NCBI RefSeq assembly: GCF_013128195.2
Contig: NZ_CP053452.2
Location: 4,898,001 to 4,962,000, forward strand
DNA length: 64,000 bases
Source: Frigoriglobus tundricola
Lineage (GTDB): Bacteria > Planctomycetota > Planctomycetia > Gemmatales > Gemmataceae
Direction of reading: 5' to 3'
Shown here: positions 18,781-26,186 of the stretch, one piece after another
How positions within the stretch are numbered: the first letter of the stretch is position 1
Layout: every line of letters starts with the position of its first letter
The notes under the pieces: generated by a model
Told to the model about the DNA's origin: nothing
What the model saw: the letters and a program-made list of their open reading frames with translations, nothing else
The model's database searches: none
Position numbers and translations under genes: made by a program

Positions 18781-18791
18781 AAGAGGCCTTC

Positions 18792-19249
18792 ATGACGCCG
18801 CTCCTTGGGCACGCTGGGTGGGGTGGGATTGTCGAGGCGATTGCTTGTATGTTCTTGTGTTCGCAAGTATGGATTGTGGGCCTCGCCCTTGCCGGAGCCG
18901 TTTTTCGCTCGCCAGTGTTGGTCGGCTTCTCCTTCGTACCGGCTGTGGCCGTCGTCACGACCATTGAGTTGTCTGGCGCCGGCTACGCGGTGTGGGCGAT
19001 CACCCTGCTTGCCCGTTGGCAGCTGCCGTCTACCTCGGCAACCACTGGCCGGGCCCGGGACCGCCCGACGGTACGGAAGACGCGGCGGTAGTTGAGAGCC
19101 CAACCGAAGTCGTCGATCACGAGACACGACCTGCCCCCGCGGGATGGGCCCGGAGCGGGCCCGCCATCTTCCGATTCCTGGTTGGCTGGCTTCTTGCGTT
19201 GTGCCTGCTGTTGTTCTGGTTGTCGGTGCTCGCGATGCTGTCGAGGTAA
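18792..19249 (+). pseudogene. Small membrane protein with probable frameshift (cassette-like unit 2)
   Basis: From ATG 18792 (MTPLLGHAGWGG) one frame gives two hydrophobic helices (CMFLCSQVWIVGLALAGAVF and LVGFSFVPAVAVVTTI), then turns basic and stops at 19091. From about 19010 another frame continues naturally as AAAVYLGNHWPGPG and ends with a third helix, FLVGWLLALCLLLFWL, at 19249, 24 bp before the next attC-like site. I infer one three-helix membrane protein split by a single-base shift near 19010-19020. Two overlapping genes are the alternative. No family is recognised. Confidence 0.5.
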
Positions 19250-19273
19250 TTTCGGCAGGCGCAAATGCAACAG

Positions 19274-19386
19274 AGCCGAACCCCGTGCGGCACCGGACCC
19301 GGCCACGGAGTTTGTTTCCCGTCGCTCCTGGGCTCTACGTGTTGGTCGCTGGCATCGCGGCCGGGCCGGTGAGCTTTAACGTTCGA
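19274..19386 (+). repeat. attC-like palindromic site B
   Basis: GCCGAAC (19274-19280) faces GTTCGAC (19380-19386). CACCGG (19290-19295), an unpaired A (19296) and CCCGGCC (19297-19303) pair with GGCCGGG and CCGGTG (19358-19370). It is the same length as site A and shares much of its loop (TTGTTTCCCG). The single change in the last box is what a shuffled cassette border would give. Confidence 0.65.
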
Positions 19387-19409
19387 CGAGGGAAAGCGAG
19401 GACGCCGCG

Positions 19410-20102
19410 ATGAGACTTCGGCCTGTTGCGATAGGCTTCTTCGTCGTCTGGGGAGTGTTCGCGACCGCCTCGTTCCGCAAGTGTGGAAGGGCAGGCCCAA
19501 CGAGCCATGAACCTTCGTCCGAACCATCGCTCTCCTCCAGTAACCCAGCCGAAGTGTCACAGGCGTATTGGCTGGCCGCACGACGACAGCGAGCGCGGTG
19601 GGTTCGATCGCTCCCAACCCCCGACCGCCTTCAGCGCACGGCCGAGGCCACCAAGTCCCTGGCAGATGGGAAACGTGCCTGGGCGGAACTTGCCGAGAGC
19701 TACTCCCAATCGGCTGCGGTGAACGCCGAGGTCGCTCGGGAACTCAAGACGTTGCCTCAGGATCGGGTCGATCCGGTCGCCGTAGAATGCGTGACACAAC
19801 TAGCGGATTTCCTCAACCTGCAAGAGAAGCTGCTTCGCCAGAGCGGCGAAGAGTGCCGCGAAATGGCGACTCTGTTTGCGACGATTCACGCAGAGGGCGA
19901 GGCCTTCGATTGGGACAGCCCGAGGGGCACAAAGTACGAAAGGCTCGAAGCCGCCCTGTTTGCCAAAATGAAACAGACCGCAGCAAACGAGGGCGCGATC
20001 GACAAACGGCGCCTCGCTGAACTCGCGACCCGAGCCAAGGCAGCGTCAACGGCCTTGGCCCAGAAATACGGTCGGGCTTTCCCTGATCTGCTCGGCAACT
20101 AA
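19410..20102 (+). CDS. Hypothetical secreted/anchored helical protein (cassette-like unit 3)
   Basis: A 230-residue protein. A hydrophobic start (PVAIGFFVVWGVFATASF) followed by a cysteine suggests a membrane anchor or lipoprotein-like export. The remainder is mostly helical and charged (RLQRTAEATKSLADGKRAWAELAESYSQS, ECVTQLADFLNLQEKLLRQSGEEC). No domain is recognised. ATG 19410 lies 24 bp after site B, and the stop is 36 bp before site C, the tight packing expected of a cassette. Confidence 0.65.
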   Translation: MRLRPVAIGFFVVWGVFATASFRKCGRAGPTSHEPSSEPSLSSSNPAEVSQAYWLAARRQRARWVRSLPTPDRLQRTAEATKSLADGKRAWAELAESYSQSAAVNAEVARELKTLPQDRVDPVAVECVTQLADFLNLQEKLLRQSGEECREMATLFATIHAEGEAFDWDSPRGTKYERLEAALFAKMKQTAANEGAIDKRRLAELATRAKAASTALAQKYGRAFPDLLGN

Positions 20103-20137
20103 GGGTGCGGGTTCCAGCAGTCGGGTCCGCAAGCACC

Positions 20138-20213
20138 GCCGAACCCTCGCTGCACCGGACCGCTGCACATGAGTTGTTGGGTGACCGTGCCGCGGCGTGC
20201 TATTTCGTTCGGC
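20138..20213 (+). repeat. attC-like palindromic site C (shorter, partly degenerate)
   Basis: The outer boxes GCCGAAC (20138-20144) and GTTCGGC (20207-20213) are intact, and the 5' half reads GCTGCACCGGACCGC as in site D. The 3' half (GTGCCGCGGCGTGC) pairs only partly with it. The loop is short, so the whole site is about 76 nt. Orientation matches the other sites. Confidence 0.5.
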
Positions 20214-20271
20214 CACAGAAGGCGGCGGAAGGGCTATGCCGTTTGGCCGATGCCCGATTTGCGGCGCCAGC

Positions 20272-21303
20272 TATCATCTGAGGCTCATGAGGCCGTCGGG
20301 GTGGACAGGGGCAGGCCCAGTAGTGTGCGGACCATGCCCGCAACGCCGACCTTGTTGTATGCCCATTGGAAGACGGCAACGTACTGGTGGAGGTAGTGCT
20401 TGCTGATCCCGCGGAACGGTCGCAGGAACGTGCGGAGGGCCGCCCACAGGCCCTCGAGCGTGTTATCGTGGACCTCGCGGATCCCGTCCCCGTCGTCATC
20501 CCGAGCCCACTCCCGTTGGCCCGGGGTGTGGTTCACCGTGGCATGCCCGCGGCCCTCCGCGGACAGCCGCGCGTACCCCGACCACTCATCCGTGTATACG
20601 GTCGCGCCATCATCGGTATGTTCGGTCACGAACGCGATCAGGGTCTCCTGGTCCGTTCATTCGACGACCTCCAGGACGATGGCCCCGGTGTCCCGGCTCA
20701 CCACCCCGACCACCGGCGGGCGGTCGTTGGCGAAGTTCCCGTGCCCGCGCCGCTTGTTGGCCCGGCGTCGGGGCGGGTCGTCCGGGTTCGGGTGCCGGAC
20801 CCCTTTTTTCCCCCGCATTCTGGAACATCTCGTCCGCTTCGGTCTCCGAGCCGGGGATCGCGCCGACCTGCGTGGCGGCTCCCGCGGCGCGTTCCTGGAA
20901 CCGGTGCCGCAGATCCAGCAGGTGCATCCGATCGCACCCCAGTTCTCGCGCCAGTTGAGCGGTCGGGGTTCCTTGCGCGAACCCGCGGAAGATCAGAACC
21001 CACTGGGCCGGGGGCCGACGGGTGCCGTGGAGCGGGGTTCCGGTGTACGCATTGAACACCCGACCGCAATGGGTGCATCGGTAGTCCAGGACCGGTGGCA
21101 CCGCGGGCACGACAGACCGTCGGGGTGCAGCAAATCGACCAGATACCGGTAGCACGCGCCTGGGTCCATCAGGTCCACGATCGGGAAGTCCATCTCCCGG
21201 CCTCCAAAACCACGGCTACCGAACACCGGCGTACTCTAACGCTCGACCGGGGAATGGGAAAAGACCAGTTCCACCCCGACGGCCTCATGAGCCTCATCTG
21301 ATA
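20272..21303 (-). mobile_element. IS1595-type element relic
   Basis: Long inverted ends: 20279-20305 is exactly complementary to 21270-21296 (27 bp, including GAGGCTCATGAGGCCG), and the match extends outward through TATCA with two mismatches. The ~1.03 kb length fits IS1595. The transposase inside is dead. It sits inside cassette-like unit 4, just after the codons for MPFGRCPICGAS. No convincing 8-bp target duplication is seen, in part because an IS630 element abuts the right end. Confidence 0.75.
20285..21193 (-). pseudogene. IS1595-family transposase pseudogene
   Basis: The start MDFPIVDLMDPGACYRYLVDLLHPDG at 21193 and a zinc ribbon (CPRC, then CTHCGRVFNAYTG) lead to LARELGCDRMHLLDLRHR and the acidic motif ETEADEMFQNAGEK. 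Frame changes occur near 21090 and at the A6 run near 20810. A TGA lies shortly before TDQETLIAFVTEH. The C-terminal part YTDEWSGYARL...HDNTLEGLWAALRTFLRPFRG ends at 20285. At least three lesions make it inactive. Confidence 0.8.
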
Positions 21304-21324
21304 CATGAACCCACCGAAGCTGTC

Positions 21325-22355
21325 TCATTTGCTGGTCTTCCGCTTGGGCCGTCCCTCGATGAGGCTTTTGACCTTATGTCGGACGGCCTGGAAGTAACAG
21401 AGGCTGGCCCGGATCGACGCCTTCAGGTCCGCCAACGTGTCGAACAGGCGGTTGTGTGTGGCCCGGCGGCGGAGCTTCTTCCAGAACCGCTCGATCGGGT
21501 TCAACTGCGGGCTGTAGCTGGGCAGACGCTGGAACTCCAGGTGCGGGTTCTCGCGCATCGCCTCGTCGATCGGCTTCCCCCGGTGCCACGGGGCGTTGTC
21601 GATCAGTACCACGACACGTGGATATTTCTCCCGCGGGTACATGCGACCGATGTGCCGCAGGTGAGCCGCAAACGCCTCTTGCATGCGACGGGTCTTGCTC
21701 AACCCGGTCTTCTTCTTGGCATTCGCCGAACTTTCCAGCGTGTTGGCGTGAACGCCCGCGGTGACCCAATTGACGACGGCGAGCACGTACAGGAGATCCT
21801 TGCAATCGCGGGTTCCCACGATCGGCCGGTGACCCTTGACCCCGAGCGTTGCGGCCAACGTCGGGACCATCGGGAAGCGGGCCTCGTCTTGGCTCAAGAG
21901 GACGAGTTCACCGGCCGCGGCCCTTTTCCCAGGTCGGCCAGATCCTCCCGGGCCTGGGCCTGCTTGACCGGGTCGCCCCGGTCGTGGCGGTACGTGGGCC
22001 GATACAGGCGGATGTCGATCCCCGAGCAGAACCGTTGCATGGCGCTACGGGAGGTGCGGATGCCCTTGGTCTTGAGCAGATGATCGGCCAATTCCGCGTG
22101 CGTCCAGTTGGCACGGTCGAGCCCCTCCTCGGCCGGCCCCTTGATCACCCAACGCTTGATCTCCTCGGCGAGGGCCTTGGGGATCTTGCAGGGGGTGCCC
22201 GTGGCCTTCTTGGGCCGCAGCCCGTCGAGTCCGTCGTCGCAGTACGCGTTGACCCACCGGGTGACGGTCCGGCGGTGGACCCCCAAGTCGGTGGCGATGT
22301 CCTGGCGGGCACGCCCCCGATGGGCCATCAGCACGATCTGGAGACGGACCCGCAA
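21325..22355 (-). CDS. IS630-family transposase made by -1 frameshift (orfA-orfB)
   Basis: orfA (22355 down to 21894) encodes a helix-turn-helix module: ARQDIATDLGVHRRTVTRWVNAYCDDGLDGL and a second winged-helix-like part. orfB (ending 21325) carries the DDE domain: LLSQDEARFP, VVVLIDNAPWHRG and SPQLNPIERFWKKL. The frames overlap, and a G GGA AAA heptamer in the orfA frame leads by -1 slippage into KRAAAGELVLLSQDEA. The 22355 start is a TTG; in-frame conserved sequence (IIRIQLPAAEAERLDAL) continues upstream, so the true start may be earlier with a rare codon. Confidence 0.85.
21924..21930 (-). promoter_or_regulatory. Programmed -1 frameshift heptamer G-GGA-AAA
   Basis: On the minus strand the orfA frame reads CTG GGA AAA GGG. 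The heptamer follows the X-XXY-YYZ rule in the zero frame, so both tRNAs can re-pair one base back. The shifted frame is open into the DDE domain. Confidence 0.75.
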
Positions 22356-22497
22356 CTTCGGGTCGTCCGTCGAGCGGAACAGGGCGTCGAGTCGTTCCGC
22401 CTCGGCGGCGGGCAGCTGGATGCGGATAATGGCAGTGGCCTCTAAAGCAGTGGGCTACCTCCGGTTAGAGGATGGGACTGCGTCGGTGGGTTCATGT

Positions 22498-22908
22498 ATG
22501 AGTGTCGGTCTGCCAATCGATGAGTGGTACCAGCGGTACTGTTTTGGTGTGCCGGTCGGCACCGAGGTGCCCGGTGAGTGCTTCCGGTGTTGGGTGCCGC
22601 TGCGGGTTGGGCACCGGGTTACTGTCCGGATCGTCTCCGCCGAGTTGTGCAGTGTGGTCAGCGTCGGCGCACCCGGTGTTGTGTCGGCTGTCGAAGTGGG
22701 TGAGGAGTCGTTGTTTGTAGTCGAGTTGCAAGGCGCTGGCGTTGTTCCCGGCCGTTTCCGTCGCCTCGAGTTGTGGTATGTTGTCGGGCAACCGGACGTA
22801 ACTGAGACCCCAGACGCCGAACCCCACGCTGCACCGGACCGCTGCACGTTGGTTGTTTCCCGGCATCGATCCCGGCGTGCGCGGCCGGTGAGCTCGCTCG
22901 TTCGGTAG
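22498..22908 (+). CDS. Hypothetical protein (cassette-like unit 4, 5' end displaced by IS elements)
   Basis: From ATG 22498 the frame gives MSVGLPIDEWYQRYCFGVPVG and a beta-rich middle (RVTVRIVSAELCSVVSV, ESLFVVELQGAG, RRLELWYVVGQ), then reads through the attC-like site as DAEPHAAPDR and stops at 22908. The original 5' end is probably at 20236, left of the IS1595 relic, where MPFGRCPICGAS starts a zinc-knuckle-like head before being cut. The gene is therefore likely a broken remnant, although the part after the IS630 keeps an ATG. No family is recognised. Confidence 0.45.
   Translation: MSVGLPIDEWYQRYCFGVPVGTEVPGECFRCWVPLRVGHRVTVRIVSAELCSVVSVGAPGVVSAVEVGEESLFVVELQGAGVVPGRFRRLELWYVVGQPDVTETPDAEPHAAPDRCTLVVSRHRSRRARPVSSLVR
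22816..22906 (+). repeat. attC-like palindromic site D
   Basis: GCCGAAC (22816-22822) pairs with GTTCGGT (22900-22906), one wobble. CACCGG, CCGC and GCAC in the left arm (22832-22847) are separated by single unpaired bases (A at 22838, T at 22843). They pair with GTGC, GCGG and CCGGTG (22877-22890) in the right arm. The extrahelical bases lie all on one side, as in attC bottom-strand folding. Confidence 0.65.
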
Positions 22909-22930
22909 CAGAGTGCCAATGGAGGTTCAG

Positions 22931-23713
22931 ATGATTCGCTCGATGATGGTCTTGGTCTTCTTCGTCCCCGTCATTACTCTTGCGGCGGACGATCCGATAA
23001 TGGCGGAACTCGATAAGGCACGCACCAAGCACACCGTGAGCTGCGACGCCGCAAAGACCAAGCTAGTCACCGCGATGGACGCGAAGTTGAAGGAGGTCGC
23101 CGGCAAGGGGGATCTCGACGGCGCCACGCAGATCAAAGCCCAGAAGGACCAGTTTGAGAAGGATAGCACCCTTCCCAAGGCGCCGCAGTTAACCCGTGCC
23201 GTAATGGACTACGAGTCCGAAGTACGGGGGGCGAGGGAGGCTCTGCGCAAGGCGATCGAGAAGGCGAAGGACGGTTACACCAAAGCTCTCAAGCTCGACG
23301 AGGCACAGGCTCTGGCGACCGAACTCAAGGCGCTGGGGACTGACGCCAAGGGAGGTGTCGATACGTCCGACGACCTGAACACGAAGTTCGCCGAGGGCTC
23401 GGTGTGGAAAGGGATTGTGAAGGAGAAGAGGGGTGCGTCGGACCTGACAGTAGATATCGTGGTGACCGTGACCAAACGTGAGGGGCCGGCCTTTGAAGGG
23501 ACATATCAGGGCGCCGAGGGTAAATTTATCTACGAGATCGAAGGGGCGATCATGAAGGATAAGGTGAACTTCAAGTTCACCAAAATCCAGCAACCCAAAG
23601 ATGTCAAAATATCTAACTTGATTGGGCTCGAGCAGAAGGGCAGCATCAAGCTTAGACCCGAAGACGAAGAAGCCAACCTTGGTGACGAATTACACCTGGC
23701 GGAACGTGAATAA
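22931..23713 (+). CDS. Hypothetical exported coiled-coil protein (cassette-like unit 5)
   Basis: A signal peptide (MIRSMMVLVFFVPVITLAADDP) precedes a long helical region (residues ~10-120, with KLVTAMDAKLKEVAGKGDLDGA) and a C-terminal beta domain (VDIVVTVTKREGPAFEGTYQG, KFIYEIEGAIMKDKVNFKFT). ATG 22931 is chosen because GGAGG lies 5 nt upstream. After about residue 237 the frame seems to slip: another frame gives DPKTKKPTLVTNYTWRN and GTVTLVLDK, a natural beta ending, stopping at 23762. It would be a periplasmic protein of unknown role. Confidence 0.65.
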   Translation: MIRSMMVLVFFVPVITLAADDPIMAELDKARTKHTVSCDAAKTKLVTAMDAKLKEVAGKGDLDGATQIKAQKDQFEKDSTLPKAPQLTRAVMDYESEVRGAREALRKAIEKAKDGYTKALKLDEAQALATELKALGTDAKGGVDTSDDLNTKFAEGSVWKGIVKEKRGASDLTVDIVVTVTKREGPAFEGTYQGAEGKFIYEIEGAIMKDKVNFKFTKIQQPKDVKISNLIGLEQKGSIKLRPEDEEANLGDELHLAERE

Positions 23714-23852
23714 CACGGGGATCGATGCGCGGGGTACGGTCACTCTGGTGCTCGATAAATAACACGTCTGAATTTGGACCCACCAGAGCGACACGGGGCT
23801 GGAGTTGGGAGCGACATCGGAATCACCCCCGTTCCATTATTGCCAACAAGCC

Positions 23853-23935
23853 GCCGGCGGAGAAGCGGTCGCCCCAGGCGCTGCAATTTGAGCACTGATC
23901 GCGGCGTGTACGCCCGGCGACTTATATCGTTCGGC
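23853..23935 (+). repeat. Possible degenerate attC-like site E
   Basis: The 3' half is present: GGCGAC (23916-23921), a 7-nt AT-rich spacer and GTTCGGC (23929-23935), matching the spacing of sites A-D. GTCGCC (23868-23873) can pair with GGCGAC. The expected left GCCGAAC is only partly matched by GCCGGCG (23853-23859). Confidence 0.35.
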
Positions 23936-23952
23936 TCGTTCGCCCAAAAGGT

Positions 23953-23996
23953 ACCGGTTCCGCGTTCACTCTCGCGAGAGTGAACGCGGAACCGGT
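23953..23996. terminator. Perfect 44-bp palindrome downstream of the NIPSNAP gene
   Basis: Bases 23953-23974 are the exact reverse complement of 23975-23996, without a spacer. It begins 38 nt after the stop of the minus-strand NIPSNAP gene. It also closes the cassette-like array on its right side. A transcript-end hairpin is likely; there is no U-tract. Confidence 0.7.
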
Positions 23997-24033
23997 GCGT
24001 GCGAAGATTTCGGACATCTCGCGCGGGTCCGTT

Positions 24034-24810
24034 TTACTTCAGGGGCGAGTAGTCCGTCGGCTTGAGGAACTCGCTCTTCACGCCGTCCTTGGCCTCGGTC
24101 AGGCTGCCGCCGCCCTTTTCCTCGCTCGCCTTGCGGGCGGCGGTCCAGTCGGGGTCCATGCGGAACGCGTCGAACGACTTCTTCGCCGCCTCCGGGCTCT
24201 TGTGGCTCAAGAGGTACACCAACTGTGTGTCGTCGCCCTTCTGCCCCTTCAGCACGTTCCAGTACACCACGTTCGTCATGCCGTACTTCTCGAACAGCTT
24301 GATCGTGTGGTTCTTGAACCGGTCGTTAAGGTGGCCCAGGTTGCCCTTCGTCGCGGTGTAGGTGCGCAGCTCGAACACGCGGTCCTCCTTGCCCTTCTCC
24401 ACCTTCAGGAGCGGCGAGTAGTCGGTCGCGGTCAGCAACACCGACTCGGCCTTCGCCACCAACTTGCCGTCCTTCTCGGATTCCGCCAGAGCCGTTTTCC
24501 AATCCGGGTCGGCCACGAACTCCTTGAACGACTTGTCACGGGCCTCCTTGCTCGGGGCGGAGATCCAGTACACGAGCTTGTTGTCCTTGTTCTCCCCGAC
24601 CGGGACGAAGTACCCGACGTTGGTGAGCCCGTGCTTCTCGAACAGCTTCGTCGTGTGGTCGCGGAAGCGCGCGTGCAGCGCGTCGAGCTTGCCGGGCGCG
24701 GCGTAGTACACCCGCATCTCGTAGAGTTTCGTGTCGGGTTCGGCGCCGCGCGCCGACGCGCCGATCATAACGAGCGGCGCGAGGCCGGCCAGCAGCAGAA
24801 GAAGTCGCAT
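24034..24810 (-). CDS. Exported NIPSNAP-family protein (two domains)
   Basis: A signal peptide (MRLLLLLAGLAPLVMIGASARGAE) is followed by two NIPSNAP-type alpha/beta ferredoxin-like repeats. The first has KLYEMRVYYAAPGKLDALHARFRDHTTKLFEKHG, the second VFELRTYTATKGNLGHLNDRFKNHTIKLFEKYG. The duplication is clear by eye (FRDHTTKLFEKHGLTNVGY against FKNHTIKLFEKYGMTNVVY). The biochemical role of bacterial NIPSNAP proteins is not settled. The gene is monocistronic, with the 44-bp palindrome downstream. Confidence 0.9.
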   Translation of the reverse strand: MRLLLLLAGLAPLVMIGASARGAEPDTKLYEMRVYYAAPGKLDALHARFRDHTTKLFEKHGLTNVGYFVPVGENKDNKLVYWISAPSKEARDKSFKEFVADPDWKTALAESEKDGKLVAKAESVLLTATDYSPLLKVEKGKEDRVFELRTYTATKGNLGHLNDRFKNHTIKLFEKYGMTNVVYWNVLKGQKGDDTQLVYLLSHKSPEAAKKSFDAFRMDPDWTAARKASEEKGGGSLTEAKDGVKSEFLKPTDYSPLK

Positions 24811-25202
24811 GGAAGAGTTCCTCGAAGAGAAGTCGACCGGAGGTACCCCCGTTCAACACGGAGCCGCGTGACGGGGCTGAGAGCGTTTTAACGGCGACCC
24901 GCGGGCGCGTCGCAAGAATCCCGTTCACGGAGGAAGTACCAACCCCCGATACCGACCCACCGGCCGTCTCCTACACTCGAATCCCAGAAACGCGTCACGA
25001 GAGTACCGGTCCGGTGAGCCTTCCCGGAGGCCGGTGGCGGGTGGGCGTGTCGTGTGCGGCGGGGATGCCGCACGCGGCCGGGGCGAACAACACGCGGAAC
25101 CGGCCGCATGGGGTCGCGATAGTTGCTCTATCGTGCGTCCATTGCGACGGATATGAGGGCCGCGCGCTGCTGTTCATCTCCGCATCACAAGGACGCGACC
25201 CA
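24811..25202. other. Intergenic region between divergent genes, nothing recognised
   Basis: 392 bp between the starts of the NIPSNAP gene and the LEPREVPA gene. It should contain both promoters. No clear sigma-70 box pair, repeat or RNA is seen; a C/G-rich tract lies around 25020-25110. Confidence 0.4.
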
Positions 25203-25826
25203 ATGGCTCCGATTCGCGACAACAACAACACCCGACTCGTTCCGCACCTCGAAGGGCTCGAGCCCCGCGAGGTGCCGGCCGTTCAGATCTTCGTCACCGA
25301 TCACGTCCTTCACGTGATCGGTGACGCCCACGCCGACACCATCACCGTCCGGGACAACGGCCAGGGGACGATCACCGTAACCGACGGTGGTGAAAAGGTT
25401 ACGGCCAGCGGGATTCACGAGGTCTCGATCGTGACCGGGCGCGGCGCGGATCGCGTCAGCTACAAACTGACCGGCCCGCTGAAGACGACGGAAGACATAG
25501 GGGTGTGGCTGGGCAGGGGGGCCGACAGGGCCAACTTCAACTTCTCCGACGGGGTCGCGACCGGCGGGCACCTGAAGTTGGCGGTTCACGGTGGCCCGGG
25601 TGCCGACCGCGAAGCGGTGACGATCGGGAGCATCGCCAAGGGCGGCACCGCGGTTCTGGACCTGTACGGCGGGAAGGGCAACGACACGCTCTCGCTGCAC
25701 GCCTCCGGCACGGACTCCGGGAGCCTCTCGGCGGACCTGCACGGCGGCTCGGGGCACAACACGGAGACCGTTGACGTGACCGCGACGGTCACCCGCTGGG
25801 GGCACCTCTTTGTGAAAACGACGTGA
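25203..25826 (+). CDS. Exported beta-roll protein with planctomycete LEPREVPA head
   Basis: 207 residues from ATG 25203. The N-terminus has PHLEGLEPREVPAV, the pattern planctomycete large exported proteins carry in place of a classical signal peptide. The body has repeated Gly/Asp turns (GDAHADTITVRDNGQGTITV, GRGADRVSYK, GRGADRANFN, GGPGADREAV, GGKGNDTLSL, GGSGHNTETV), each about 20-30 residues apart, like a calcium-binding beta-roll but with fewer consensus residues. It is a likely surface or periplasmic protein. Upstream in-frame residues do not look like this family and were not included. Confidence 0.75.
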   Translation: MAPIRDNNNTRLVPHLEGLEPREVPAVQIFVTDHVLHVIGDAHADTITVRDNGQGTITVTDGGEKVTASGIHEVSIVTGRGADRVSYKLTGPLKTTEDIGVWLGRGADRANFNFSDGVATGGHLKLAVHGGPGADREAVTIGSIAKGGTAVLDLYGGKGNDTLSLHASGTDSGSLSADLHGGSGHNTETVDVTATVTRWGHLFVKTT

Positions 25827-26186
25827 CGCCGAACGGCCGCCTCCGCTCAAACGGGAACGGAGGCGCGGTGAGAGTGAGAAACGTGGCTCGGGCGGCCTCG
25901 AACGGGGAAGGGCCGCACGTTGAGACGGTCGTTTTTCGGAGCGGAACCGGGCTCGGAACGATTCCGGGTCGCCCCACGGTGCCCAAATTCCGGGATCTGA
26001 GGGAAGATGTGCTTGACCGGGGCCGAGAGCGCACCAAGACTGATCCAACCGGTGCCGTTGCCCCAGAGGCCGTCATCCGGGGACGATCGTTTCATGCCGC
26101 CCGCCGAGCGGAAATGACCGGCACCGGCAGCAAGGCGGCCTCCTGGCCTCGATCGCACCCGTTTCCTCACTCGGGAGACACGCAGT
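25827..26186. other. Intergenic region, nothing recognised
   Basis: 360 bp between two + strand genes. Short complementary GC-rich segments occur near 25830-25870 just after the LEPREVPA gene and may end its transcript. No gene or repeat is recognised. Confidence 0.35.

Larger units (their letters stand above)
21304..22496 (-). mobile_element. IS630-family element, apparently complete
   Basis: The inverted ends begin CATGAACCCACCGA (from 21304 and, on the other strand, from 22496), with further matches inward (GTC-CAT). TA dinucleotides flank both ends (21302-21303 and 22497-22498), as expected for the TA target of IS630. The 1193-bp length is typical. It landed at the very edge of the IS1595 relic. 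Confidence 0.85.
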
